NCBI GenBank assembly: GCA_044356555.1
Contig: JBIKWB010000007.1
Span: forward strand, 1-64,000
Direction: 5' to 3'
Source of the DNA: Tous-C4FEB sp044356555
Lineage (GTDB): Bacteria > Verrucomicrobiota > Verrucomicrobiia > Opitutales > Opitutaceae
DNA length: 64,000 nt
In this document: piece after piece, positions 55,789-64,000 of the stretch
Layout of the letters: each line of letters opens with the position of its first letter
Position numbering within the stretch: the stretch's first letter is position 1
The notes under the pieces: model-generated
Told to the model about the DNA's origin: nothing
Databases searched by the model: none
What the model saw: only the letters and a program-made list of their open reading frames with translations
Position numbers and translations under genes: made by a program

Positions 55789-57684
55789 GTGTCGCCGGTC
55801 CAAATCCAGACTCTGCTACAACAGGCCGTGACGCATCATCGTGCGAACCGGCTAAAGGAGGCTGCTGCGCTTTATCGCCGGCTTGAGACGGCTGCTCCCC
55901 GGCATTTTGACGTGCTGAATTTATCGGGGCTGGTTGCTTACCAGCAGCAGCGGCCGGACGACGCGATTCGGTTGCTGACCAAAGCGCACGGTCTGAATCC
56001 GCGGCACGCGGGTTGCGCGATGCATTGCGGTTTGGCGCTGGTCTCGGCCAAGCGTCACGCCGAAGCCGAGGCTTGGCTGCGTCGGGCCGTGGAAATTGAT
56101 CCAATCTACGCCGAAGGCTGGGAGAATCTAGCCTATGGACTCAAGTTACAGGACCGGCTTTTGGAAGCGATCGCCTGTCATGAACGCGTCGGCGCGATCA
56201 ACCCGGGCTACGCGCGAGGATGGTACAACTATGGTCTCACGCTCAGCCTCGCGGGCCGGGCGGCGCAGGCTTTGATCTGCCATGAACGGGCTATCGCGGC
56301 CGACCCACGGTTCGCGCTCGCCCGGTTTGGGCTTGGCCAGGCGATGATCGAACAACACCGCATCGCCGAAGGCGTGGCCAGTATCGAAGCCGGGCTCGCG
56401 CTCGACCCGAGCAACTGCGAGGCGAGGAGCCATCGGCTGTTCGCCCTGCACTCGCTGGAAGGGGTCTCGCGGGAACAGCTTTTTGCCGAGCACGGCTCTT
56501 ACGGCCGCAGCGTCGGCGGAGCGGTGGAACGGACGTGGCGGAACGCGCCCGAACCCGGCCGTCGCTTGCGAATCGCCGTCCTCTCACCGGATTTCCGCGA
56601 ACACTCCTGCGCGTTCTTCATCGAGCCGATTCTGAGGCATTTGGATCGCCGGCAGTTTGAGCTGTATCTTTATCACGATCATTTCCGCGAGGACGCGACC
56701 ACCGCGCGGCTCCGGGCGCTCGCGGACGGTTGGCGCAACTTCGTCGGCCGGCCCGCGAGTGCGGTTGAAGCCGAGATTCTGGCGGACGCGCCGGATGTGA
56801 TAATCGACTTGGCCGGGCACACCGGGTTGACCAACCGGTTGCCCTTGTTTGCGCGCAGACTGGCTCCGGTACAGATCACTTATCTGGGCTATCCCAACAC
56901 CACGGGCGTGCCGGCGATGGACTACCGTTTTACCGATGAAACGGCCGATCCGGGGGGCGAGGCGGACGCTTGGGCGACGGAGAACCTGGTGCGGTTTGCG
57001 CCGACCGCATGGACTTATTCGCCGCCTGCGAGCGCGCCGCCGGTCGGGGCGACACCATGCTTGGCGCGAGGAGCGGTTACCTTGGGTTGTTTCAATAATC
57101 CGGGGAAGTTGAGCGACGCGACGGTGCGGCTATGGGCAAAGGTGCTCGGAGCAATCCCGACCGCGACGCTGCGGCTCAAGGGCAAGGGACTCGACCAAGA
57201 GGACACGCGCGCCCGGCTTCTCGCCCGATTCGCTGCCGAAGGGGTCGCGGCCGGCCGGGTGGAATTGATCGGGCAACCCCGGGGGTTGTCGGAGCATTTG
57301 GCGTGTTACCATGACGTGGATATCGCGCTCGATCCGTTTCCGTATCACGGCACGACGACCACCTGTGAAGCGCTTTGGATGGGTGTGCCTGTCGTCGCGT
57401 TGGTCGGTGACCGGCATCAATCGCGGGTGGGGTTGAGCCTTCTGACGGCGGCCGGTCATCCCGATTGGGCCGCGGCTACGGAAGTAGATTATATCGCGAC
57501 CGTGATCCGGCTGGCGGGCAACCCGGCGGATCTTGCGGAGATTCGAGCGGGCTTGCGGGCGGACCTTGAGCGCGGCCCGTTGCTCGACCACTCCGGCCAA
57601 GCAGAGCGCTTTGGAGCTGCGCTACGGGAGTGTTGGATCGGTTGGTGTGTGCGCCAAGAAAGCGAACTTTCCTCTCCCGTATAA
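55789..57684 (+). CDS. TPR and O-GlcNAc transferase-like (SPINDLY/GT41) protein
   Basis: This 631-residue protein has an N-terminal set of TPR repeats (about 1-230; NRLKEAAALYRRLETAAPRH, HAEAEAWLRRAVEIDPIYAE) and a C-terminal GT41 domain like that of O-linked N-acetylglucosamine transferase. Key segments are IAVLSPDFREHSCAFFIEP, ITYLGYPNTTGVPAMDYR, and a donor-binding block DPFPYHGTTTTCEALWMGVP. It should transfer a sugar to serine or threonine residues of a protein, or to another acceptor. It sits near other glycosyltransferases, so surface or flagellar glycosylation is possible. Confidence 0.93.
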   Translation: MSPVQIQTLLQQAVTHHRANRLKEAAALYRRLETAAPRHFDVLNLSGLVAYQQQRPDDAIRLLTKAHGLNPRHAGCAMHCGLALVSAKRHAEAEAWLRRAVEIDPIYAEGWENLAYGLKLQDRLLEAIACHERVGAINPGYARGWYNYGLTLSLAGRAAQALICHERAIAADPRFALARFGLGQAMIEQHRIAEGVASIEAGLALDPSNCEARSHRLFALHSLEGVSREQLFAEHGSYGRSVGGAVERTWRNAPEPGRRLRIAVLSPDFREHSCAFFIEPILRHLDRRQFELYLYHDHFREDATTARLRALADGWRNFVGRPASAVEAEILADAPDVIIDLAGHTGLTNRLPLFARRLAPVQITYLGYPNTTGVPAMDYRFTDETADPGGEADAWATENLVRFAPTAWTYSPPASAPPVGATPCLARGAVTLGCFNNPGKLSDATVRLWAKVLGAIPTATLRLKGKGLDQEDTRARLLARFAAEGVAAGRVELIGQPRGLSEHLACYHDVDIALDPFPYHGTTTTCEALWMGVPVVALVGDRHQSRVGLSLLTAAGHPDWAAATEVDYIATVIRLAGNPADLAEIRAGLRADLERGPLLDHSGQAERFGAALRECWIGWCVRQESELSSPV

Positions 57685-57730
57685 GGCTTTTCCCTAATCT
57701 TTCGAAAACCATAGCCGATCATTCTCCCGT

Positions 57731-58567
57731 ATGACCGCTACACCTATTTCTCGCGAGGCCTTGCTCCGCGTCGTAAAGACCCTGCCGGCGGCACCCCAGA
57801 TATTGGCGCAACTCGGTCGGCTCTTGCTTGATATCACCTCCGATTTACGGGACGTCACGTTGTTGCTGAAAAGAGACGCCGCCCTCACGGCGCGAATTAT
57901 CCGGATCAGCAACAGCGCCATCTACAACACCGGTCTGCCGCTTGCCTCGCTCGAAGAAGCGTTGGCCCGGGTCGGCTACACGGAAGTTTACCGTCTCGCT
58001 GGCTTTGCGGCCGTGGCCCAGCTCGCCGACCAGCACCTGCCCATTTATGGAATGACCGGCGTGCAGTTGCGGGAAAATGCGTTGTTCACCGCGCTGATGA
58101 TGGAAATCACCGCGCCGGCCGCCGGCTTGGATGAACGCGAAGCATATACTGCGGGGCTGCTGCGCTCGATCGGCAAAATTGCCATCGATCGCATCGGAAA
58201 GGGTAGCGGTCTCACGTTCGACGCAGGTGGCTCGGAAGGAATTGCCGCTTGGGAGTCGTCCCAGCTGGGCATGACCAACCTTGAGGCCGCGGCGGTGATT
58301 TTGGGCGAGTGGCGCTTTCCGACCGATACGGTGGTCGCCATTCGCGATCACTACGCCGAAGAGCCCAACGATTCTGCCCTCGCCCAATTGCTCAACCTGG
58401 CGGCGGGGGCCGCCGAACGGCGGGGCCATGGTACGCCCGGCGAGCAGGGTTACTGGAATCTCACCCCGGAGCGCCTCGCGGCGGCCGGGATCAGTCGGAA
58501 ACAACTCGACGCCGCCGAGCAAGTAGCGGTGGAGAAGTTTGAGGCGCTGCGGGCGGCGATGGATTAG
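57731..58567 (+). CDS. HDOD domain protein (copy 2)
   Basis: This 278-residue HDOD-family protein opens with ALLRVVKTLPAAPQILAQLG and continues with LLKRDAALTARIIRISNSAIY and EREAYTAGLLRSIGKIAIDR. It lies 46 nt after the GT41 gene and is probably co-transcribed. It is not a near copy of the HDOD protein at 54739, so both may be independent regulators. The usual HD-type metal residues are not fully conserved, as in other HDOD proteins. Confidence 0.87.
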   Translation: MTATPISREALLRVVKTLPAAPQILAQLGRLLLDITSDLRDVTLLLKRDAALTARIIRISNSAIYNTGLPLASLEEALARVGYTEVYRLAGFAAVAQLADQHLPIYGMTGVQLRENALFTALMMEITAPAAGLDEREAYTAGLLRSIGKIAIDRIGKGSGLTFDAGGSEGIAAWESSQLGMTNLEAAAVILGEWRFPTDTVVAIRDHYAEEPNDSALAQLLNLAAGAAERRGHGTPGEQGYWNLTPERLAAAGISRKQLDAAEQVAVEKFEALRAAMD

Positions 58568-58605
58568 GCCCTGGCGAACGCGGCGAACCGCGCCCTGATT
58601 TCGGG

Positions 58606-58631
58606 AGGCGTCCTGTGGGCGCCTTTTTTTT
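58606..58631 (+). terminator. Rho-independent terminator after the HDOD gene
   Basis: An 8-bp stem (AGGCGTCC/GGGCGCCT, one G-T pair) around a 3-nt loop is followed by eight T residues, 38 nt after the HDOD stop. Confidence 0.85.
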
Positions 58632-58715
58632 GGGCGTGAGGCCCCGTTCGGCAATTTTTGCCTGCATGATGGGGGCATGCTCGGCACCCCGATGGAATTT
58701 CGAATGTGCGCGACT

Positions 58716-58731
58716 TTATTTGTGTAAATAA
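58716..58731. promoter_or_regulatory. AT-rich palindrome upstream of glycosyltransferase gene
   Basis: TTATTT-GTGT-AAATAA is a perfect 6-bp inverted repeat in an otherwise GC-rich region, about 70 nt before the start at 58799. It could be a regulator site or part of the promoter. This is by inspection only. Confidence 0.3.
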
Positions 58732-58798
58732 CGTTGATTTGTAACAGTTTGTGAAGTGGTGGGTCTTCGCGGCGCAAATCTTGCGACCGCTACGCACG

Positions 58799-61366
58799 AT
58801 GAACGTGCTTTTCGCCACCGGTAGCAACGCCCGCTACATGCGCCCGCCGCTGTTGAGCGACGCGCAGGTGAATTGTGGGCCCGACTGGCCGGATGCGACC
58901 GGGCCGGACGGTCGCGTGTTGTCGCTGACTACCCCGGTGGGGCGTTACGATCTGGCCGCGATCGCCCGGCGACTGCCCGCGGCGCAGGAGCCCGATCTTG
59001 TGGTGTGCCTGGTGGACGCCAGTTGGAGAAATGTGCCGGTTAACTTGGCCGCGTTCCGTTGCCCGAAGGTTCTTCTGATCGCCGATACCCATCACTTGAG
59101 TTCGCCGTTGGTCGGCACGTTGAACTACATCGCGGGCGAGGCCTACGACCGCTGCGTGCTGCTCTACGATCGGCACCACGCGGCGTTTTTTCACGCGGCG
59201 GGAGTCCGCAATCTTTTCTGGCTTCCCGGTCTGACGCTGCCGCACGACGATACGACCGTGCGGAAGGCGCGCGCTGCGGGGTCGCGTGCAAGCCGGCTCG
59301 CATTTGTCGGCCAAGCCGGGCGGCACCATCCGCGACGCAGCCGGCTCATCGCGGCGTTAGAAGCCGAAAAACTGCCCTTCGTCGCGCGGGCGTTGGAGCA
59401 AGATCCCGGTCTGTTCTTTTACGGTTCGTCGCTGCTGGGATTCAACGCCAGTCTGAACGGCGATCTGAACCTCCGGGTGTTTGAGGTGCTCGCTGCGGGA
59501 GCGGCGCTCCTCACCGACCGCCTCGCCCCGGCATCCGGCTTAAACGAACTACTTGCGGAAGGTCGCGACTATCTGAGCTACAACTCCCCGGAGGAACTCG
59601 TCGAACGAGCGGTGCAGGCGTTGGCGCAACCGACCGCAACCAAGGCGATCGGCGCGGCCGGGGCGAGTTGGTTTGATGAGCACTTTAATGCGGCGCGCCG
59701 CCGACGGTTGTTTCAGGCGCTGGCGTTTGACGGCGTGGCGGCACCGGAGTTCGACCTTTCCGTGGTCACTCGCGGGCGGGTGTGGTTTGGCGGCGAAGCC
59801 CAACGGGTTCGCCAAGCGGCGATGGTTTACGAAGGGGTGCAGGAGATCCACCGGGGCGAAGAGCGTGTGCGCGTACAAGTGCCTGCCGAGCCGCCCGAGT
59901 TGAGGGAAATGTTTTCGACCTTGCCCCGTTTGGAGCAGGTGCCCGATGCGGAAAGCGGCGAGTCGGACCTCGCGGTCTTCAGCCATGCGCAAGCGGTGGC
60001 CGGAGTGGTGACGAATGCGTCGATGCTCTGGTGCTGGGATGCGACCGCCGCGGATTTTCCGGGTCTGGAGGCGGCGTTTGGTCCGTCGGGTTTCGCGCTA
60101 GCGAGCCGCGAAGTGGCCGTTTTGTGCTACGCCCCGCCCGAAGATACGGCGGTCGAGGCCGGCGCAATCGAACCGACGCGGCGTCACGTTTTGCTTTACA
60201 CCGACGACCCCGAGTCGGGTGGGGTGGCCCAGTACAATCACACCATCTTGCTCGGCTTGGTGCGGGCCGGCTACCGGGTTTCGTGCGTGCAGTCGCGGTG
60301 CGATAATCCGCTGATCGCCGAGCAACGCCGCCTCGGGGTCACGCATCACTGGCTCGATTATCACACCGGCCGTGAATTTGCCCGCACGGTCACCGACGCC
60401 GCGCCGGCCAAACAGGTGTTTGAGACGGACCGGCCCGATTTGGTGCTCTTTAGCGATTGCTGCCCGGTGTCGAATTTGGCGGCGCGCGAGACCGCGCTGC
60501 GGCTTGGGATTCCGTTTGTCGTCGTGGTCGGATTTGTCGGCACCTACTTGGCCCGGAACTTTGCGGCTCAATTACCCGCGTTGGCCCGGCACTATGCGGC
60601 GGCCCAGCGCGTCGTCGCGGTTTCGCAGGATAACTTGAATCTGCTGCGTCGCCACTTCGGTCTGGCGGCAAACAAGGGCGAAGTCGTCCATTACGGCCGT
60701 CCGGAAAAATTTTTCGCGCCACGCGACTTCGCCGTGCGAGAGCGCTTGCGGGCCGAGCTAAACCTGCCGGTCGACGCCGTGGTCTGCTTCACGGCCGCGC
60801 GGCTGACGGCGATCAAGGGCTACGGCTATCAGCTCGATGCCATTGCGCGCCTGCCGCAGGGCGCAGCGGCGTCGAACCTGCACTTTGTCTGGGCCGGCGA
60901 CGGCGACCAGCGGGCGGCGCTGGAGGGCGAGATTGCCCGGAGGGGACTCGGGGCCCGGGTCCATCTGCTCGGCCATCGCTGGGATGTCGCCGACTGGTAT
61001 GACGCGTCGGACATTTTTGTTTTACCGTCCGATGTCGAAGGCATGCCGCTGGCGATCATGGAGGCGATGGCCAAGGGCCTGCCGGTGGCGGCGACGGCGA
61101 TCAGCGGCATACCCGAAGAGCTGGGGGGGACGGGGAAACTGTTGCCCGATGGCCGCACGGCCCGACCGCGGTTGGTGGCCGAGCTGGCGGCGACACTGGT
61201 GCGCTGGTCGGGAGACGCCGTCCTGCGCGCCGAACTCGGCGCCGCGGCGCGGGCTCGCGCCGAAACGATGTTCCGCGAAGAGCGTATGGTCGGGCAGACG
61301 AAGGCTCTCATCGACGCAGTGCTGTTAACCTTCGAGAAGCCGACGCCGTTGGCTGCAACCGCCTGA
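58799..61366 (+). CDS. Two-domain glycosyltransferase (CgeB-like + GT4)
   Basis: This is an 855-residue protein with two glycosyltransferase-type modules. The N-terminal part (about 1-330) resembles CgeB-like proteins, with FYGSSLLGFNASLNGDLNLR and FEVLAAGAALLTDRLAP. The C-terminal part (about 460-840) is a GT-B fold of family GT4: a SGGVAQYNHTILLGLVRAGY start, FTAARLTAIKGYGY and the nucleotide-sugar motif FVLPSDVEGMPLAIMEAMAKG. ATG 58799 is chosen because it begins the domain. It heads the run with the next two genes. Confidence 0.9.
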   Translation: MNVLFATGSNARYMRPPLLSDAQVNCGPDWPDATGPDGRVLSLTTPVGRYDLAAIARRLPAAQEPDLVVCLVDASWRNVPVNLAAFRCPKVLLIADTHHLSSPLVGTLNYIAGEAYDRCVLLYDRHHAAFFHAAGVRNLFWLPGLTLPHDDTTVRKARAAGSRASRLAFVGQAGRHHPRRSRLIAALEAEKLPFVARALEQDPGLFFYGSSLLGFNASLNGDLNLRVFEVLAAGAALLTDRLAPASGLNELLAEGRDYLSYNSPEELVERAVQALAQPTATKAIGAAGASWFDEHFNAARRRRLFQALAFDGVAAPEFDLSVVTRGRVWFGGEAQRVRQAAMVYEGVQEIHRGEERVRVQVPAEPPELREMFSTLPRLEQVPDAESGESDLAVFSHAQAVAGVVTNASMLWCWDATAADFPGLEAAFGPSGFALASREVAVLCYAPPEDTAVEAGAIEPTRRHVLLYTDDPESGGVAQYNHTILLGLVRAGYRVSCVQSRCDNPLIAEQRRLGVTHHWLDYHTGREFARTVTDAAPAKQVFETDRPDLVLFSDCCPVSNLAARETALRLGIPFVVVVGFVGTYLARNFAAQLPALARHYAAAQRVVAVSQDNLNLLRRHFGLAANKGEVVHYGRPEKFFAPRDFAVRERLRAELNLPVDAVVCFTAARLTAIKGYGYQLDAIARLPQGAAASNLHFVWAGDGDQRAALEGEIARRGLGARVHLLGHRWDVADWYDASDIFVLPSDVEGMPLAIMEAMAKGLPVAATAISGIPEELGGTGKLLPDGRTARPRLVAELAATLVRWSGDAVLRAELGAAARARAETMFREERMVGQTKALIDAVLLTFEKPTPLAATA

Positions 61367-61378
61367 TCAGGACTATCC

Positions 61379-61954
61379 ATGGGCCGCGATTTCACTCTCA
61401 TGCTTTTGATCGATGCGCTGCGCGTCGATTATGTGGAGCGGATGCCTTTCCTGCGGTCTCTTGCCCGGCAAAGTGCGGTGGGTGCTCTACGTGAGTGTTT
61501 CGGGTTTGTGCCGCGACAGGCTTACTTCGGTGGACTCGATGCTTCGACCTACGGCTACACCAACATGTATCGCCACGATCCTGCCGCCTCGCCCTTTCGG
61601 GTCACGCGAGGGGTGGACGAGGCTTCGTTGGCAAAACTGGTGCAGATGCAAGTCCTCTGGCGGAGCAAGCTCGAGGCTGCGCTCATCTTTGTCGAAAAGG
61701 GACAAGACAAGATCGCGGCCAAGCTGATGCTCGACGGCGTGATTGCCGTGCAGAATTGCAAGAACGTGCGGGTCATCCTCGAGGCTTTGCTTACGATCTG
61801 CCCCCACCTTGCGAAGCTCGATGCGGGGCGCGCCCGTTACTTGCTCAATCTCGCTGCGGAAACGGCCGAGAAGACCGGCCAGACGGCCGATCTGGAACGG
61901 GCCCGGCGTTCGCTGGCCGAGTTGCAACCGGTTGCGCAGCGGCTCGTGGCGTGA
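61379..61954 (+). pseudogene. Chimeric remnant: alkaline-phosphatase-superfamily N-terminus fused to a helical tail
   Basis: The frame is intact (191 residues), but the architecture is odd. Residues 1-75 (LLIDALRVDYVERMPFLRSL, RECFGFVPRQAYFGGL, MYRHDPAASPF) look like only the first part of a phosphodiesterase/alkaline-phosphatase-like enzyme that is normally several times longer. The rest is a helical domain (LWRSKLEAALIFVEKGQDKI and onwards) with no metal-binding motifs. It overlaps the next gene as GTGA, which suggests it is still translated. It may be a broken gene or a new fusion without phosphatase activity. Confidence 0.6.
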
Positions 61955-63066
61955 GTAAGGCTTCCGGGATGACAACCACGAGGCCGGCCGCCGCACCGCC
62001 GCGACGGCGGGTCCGTGTGTGCTATTTCAACACGTGGGCGAGGGGATTGGAGCCGGTCTCGGCCTACCTCGCGCGCGTGCCGGGTTTGGATTTGAAGCCA
62101 CTCGTGTCCGATGCCGGCGATGCGGCGTTGCTGCGTAAAGCGCGGCTCGACTGCGATTGGTATGCCGAGAATGCCCGGTGTTTCGCGGCCATGCGGCACG
62201 ACGCGTTGGAGTTCCTCCCCGCGTGGACCACGGGGAGCGTTGGGTTGCTTGATTTCGCCAGAGCACCGCTCGAGCCGGGTGAGGAGCGGTGGCTTGTGAC
62301 GATGGCACATCAGCCTCAAGCGCTCGGTAACATCGCGGGGAGGGTGTTTGCCCTGTTGGCCAAGGCGGGGGTGCGGCATTTGTTTTATGCGTTCGACGAG
62401 GCCAGCCGGGCGATGCCGTGCTTCGACGACATTGCGCCTCATCTCGATGGATTGATCCATGACGAGGCTCCGCTGGCGGCGGCCGGGGCGGAGCGATTGC
62501 AGGCGGGTTGCCGGACCTCGCACCGGAGTTGGGTGGCGAACGTGGTTCCCGGCGCCGTCCCGTTTAACGAAGAGCCGGAGGAGAAGATTCTGTTCCTCGG
62601 CTCACAACTCGGGCTCACGCCGCACCGGCGGCGACAGATTGATTTTCTAAAAGGTAAATTCAAAGACCGGTTCATCGCCTCGTGCGATCACTCGGTCGCC
62701 GTGGCCGGGCGCGATGCGCTCAATCGCTATAAAGTCGGGCTGTGTCCGGAGGGACGAAAGTTCACGACCCCGGCCATGGCCCGGACGCACACGGACCGGC
62801 CGTTTTGGTCGGGATGCTTGGGGCTCGTGCCGGTGAGCGAGGACAGCGTGGCGGGCGGTCGTTTGGAGGCGTTGCACCAAGCGGGGCTGATTGTGCGCTA
62901 TCCGCACGCGGATCTAAACGCGTTGGCGGAGGGGGCCGAGCGGGCGTTGGCGTTGGGCCGGGTGGAGCGCCGGCGAATCTATGATCATTTTAATCGGTTT
63001 GAAACCGTGGGCACGGTTGTGGCTGAGATGATCGGGGCGGCGGCGCCTGCCGGAGTGCGTGGGTAG
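61951..63066 (+). CDS. CgeB-like glycosyltransferase family protein
   Basis: This 371-residue protein starts at GTG 61951, overlapping the preceding stop codon. It has a GT-B-like fold with VRVCYFNTWARGLEPVSAYLA at the start and KILFLGSQLGLTPHRRRQID in the middle. A late block (KVGLCPEGRKFTTPAMARTH, FWSGCLGLVPVSEDSVAGG) resembles the donor-binding part of CgeB-type glycosyltransferases. It is probably part of the same surface- or protein-glycosylation unit as the two-domain enzyme upstream. Confidence 0.75.
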   Translation: MSKASGMTTTRPAAAPPRRRVRVCYFNTWARGLEPVSAYLARVPGLDLKPLVSDAGDAALLRKARLDCDWYAENARCFAAMRHDALEFLPAWTTGSVGLLDFARAPLEPGEERWLVTMAHQPQALGNIAGRVFALLAKAGVRHLFYAFDEASRAMPCFDDIAPHLDGLIHDEAPLAAAGAERLQAGCRTSHRSWVANVVPGAVPFNEEPEEKILFLGSQLGLTPHRRRQIDFLKGKFKDRFIASCDHSVAVAGRDALNRYKVGLCPEGRKFTTPAMARTHTDRPFWSGCLGLVPVSEDSVAGGRLEALHQAGLIVRYPHADLNALAEGAERALALGRVERRRIYDHFNRFETVGTVVAEMIGAAAPAGVRG

Positions 63067-63842
63067 CGGCCCAGGCTCGCGTGGCTAAAAGGAGCGAACA
63101 CCGCCTGCGCACTTCGGCTGCGGTTCGCACGAAATCCGCGAGGGCGCAGAGCTCGGCAAGGAACGCGAACCCTTCGACGTGTCCTCCTCCGAGGGGGCAC
63201 AAGGAGAGGAATGAGCGTGAGGGTGAAGGCGCCGAGGGTGCGCCCGAATTCCGGGTCGGTCATTAGCGGCCGGAAGGCGGCAGCGAGGTCGTCGGTCCAC
63301 CTTCGGAGAAGGTGCGGTTTAGGCTTGGAAGAGTCGCGCGAGCCCTCGCGGCGAGGTAGCCCATGCGGAAAAGACCAAGGTCGATTGGATCGCCGGATGG
63401 CGCCGTCGGGGTGGCGATGAGCTGGGCTTTCAGGCGGGGCCGGTGCGCGGGCGAGAAATTGTCGGGATGAATCAGAGAGCGCGGGTGCGAACCCGGTCGG
63501 TGACGCTGGAAATCTCGAGCCGGAGCGGGCGGTAATCGGGACCTGATTCCGGGGGAAGGTCGAGTCGCGACCGCAGCGTTTGCGCGTCAACAAAGTACAT
63601 GCCGGATAGAACCGAGCCGGGCGGCATCAAGGCCGGCGGCATCTCGATCCTGCACGTTGTTGGCCCGGATGGATGTTCTCGACGGGTCGGACCCATGCGG
63701 GTAGGAACGACATTTGACCGGATGAGCGCGGGCTTGAGGCGCTTGCCTCCGGGGCGGACCCGCGGAAAGTAGAAAATGCGAAGGCCCCGGCGGGCAACCG
63801 GGGCCTTGCTAACACAAACACGAACTAACTTATTTCTAACGA
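63067..63842 (-). other. Decayed coding region
   Basis: No intact gene. On the minus strand, short segments that look protein-coding (SGMYFVDAQTLRSRLDLPP, then a shifted frame with a HPDNFSPAHRPRLKAQ-like stretch) line up in order across frames around 63430-63640. This suggests a gene broken by frameshifts and stops. I do not recognise the parent family. A hairpin lies at 63781-63807. Confidence 0.3.
63781..63807 (-). terminator. Strong hairpin, probable terminator of the minus-strand gene at the window end
   Basis: A 10-bp perfect stem (63781-63790 with 63798-63807) and a 7-nt loop lie just after the stop at 63843. On the minus strand a short T-run follows a few bases later. Termination is the most likely role. 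Confidence 0.6.
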
Positions 63843-64000
63843 TCAGTGGGCTGCGTAGCCGGTCTTGCGACCGATTCCCGAAGCGGGGGCCTCCGCAGGA
63901 CTGAGACCCGGTTTGCCAGACCTGACCGCAGCACGAACACGGCGGTCAGGTTTGGGCAGATCAGGACAATCCTTGGACGCTGGTTTAGCCGAGCAGCTTG
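63843..64000 (-). CDS. C-terminal end of a minus-strand gene (partial)
   Basis: The last 51 codons of a frame entering from beyond the window end at TGA 63843-63845. The product tail is basic and proline-rich (PDLPKPDRRVRAAVRSGKPG, ending in RKTGYAAH). The open frame and the hairpin just downstream support a real gene. Too little is present to name it. Confidence 0.4.
   Translation of the reverse strand, partial: SCSAKPASKDCPDLPKPDRRVRAAVRSGKPGLSPAEAPASGIGRKTGYAAH

Overview
The window looks like chromosomal DNA of a Verrucomicrobiota bacterium close to Opitutaceae. This is inferred from family content, not from a marker gene. It combines several large TonB-dependent receptors with an ExbB/ExbD/TonB operon, sulfatases next to a planctomycete/verrucomicrobial cytochrome (DUF1587/1592/1588/1585) and a DUF1552 partner, a 3-keto-disaccharide hydrolase (DUF1080) protein, and Tat-exported sugar-isomerase-like and PhoD-like proteins. 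Most of the window is GC-rich; about the first 7.7 kb is visibly less so. There is no rRNA, CRISPR array, prophage or complete insertion sequence.

Layout: 0.4-5.2 kb is a seven-gene operon (exbB, two exbD, tonB, a TPR protein, two membrane-anchored coiled-coil proteins) ending in a strong terminator. 5.4-8.6 kb holds a GMC oxidoreductase, a gluconate-dehydrogenase-subunit-3-like protein and a DUF1080 protein, which together suggest 3-keto-sugar chemistry. 8.7-20.6 kb is mixed: a PhnA-like protein, a glycosyltransferase, a TonB receptor with a secreted neighbour, an ABC exporter, a YkgJ-type cysteine-cluster protein, an MFS transporter, a HEAT-repeat DNA-alkylation-repair-like protein and an NtrC-type regulator. 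A tRNA-Gly(GCC) with its own promoter and terminator lies at 20.94 kb, followed by a second TonB receptor on the minus strand.

23.9-26.7 kb carries a btaA-btaB pair for betaine-lipid synthesis overlapping a membrane fatty-acid/sterol hydroxylase, then an S9 peptidase. 29.4-46.0 kb is a long minus-strand catabolic and signalling region. It contains an ECF sigma factor, FecR and an STN-type TonB receptor (a FecIRA-like surface signalling unit), a REP-like inverted doublet, PhoD, a Tat-exported TIM-barrel isomerase, a truncated hydroxypyruvate isomerase remnant, a DUF1552 protein, the large cytochrome-type protein and two sulfatases. The natural reading is import and oxidative or desulfating breakdown of sulfated organic matter.

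46.1-55.7 kb holds a membrane-fused spermidine-synthase-like protein, rlmF (whose conserved N-terminus lies upstream of any normal start codon), a SET-domain protein, an unknown three-gene operon, a hybrid histidine kinase and an HDOD protein. 55.8-63.1 kb is a glycosylation locus: a TPR/O-GlcNAc-transferase-like protein, a second HDOD protein, a two-domain glycosyltransferase, a chimeric remnant of an alkaline-phosphatase-superfamily enzyme, and a CgeB-like glycosyltransferase. The last kilobase holds decayed coding sequence and the 3' end of a minus-strand gene running off the window.
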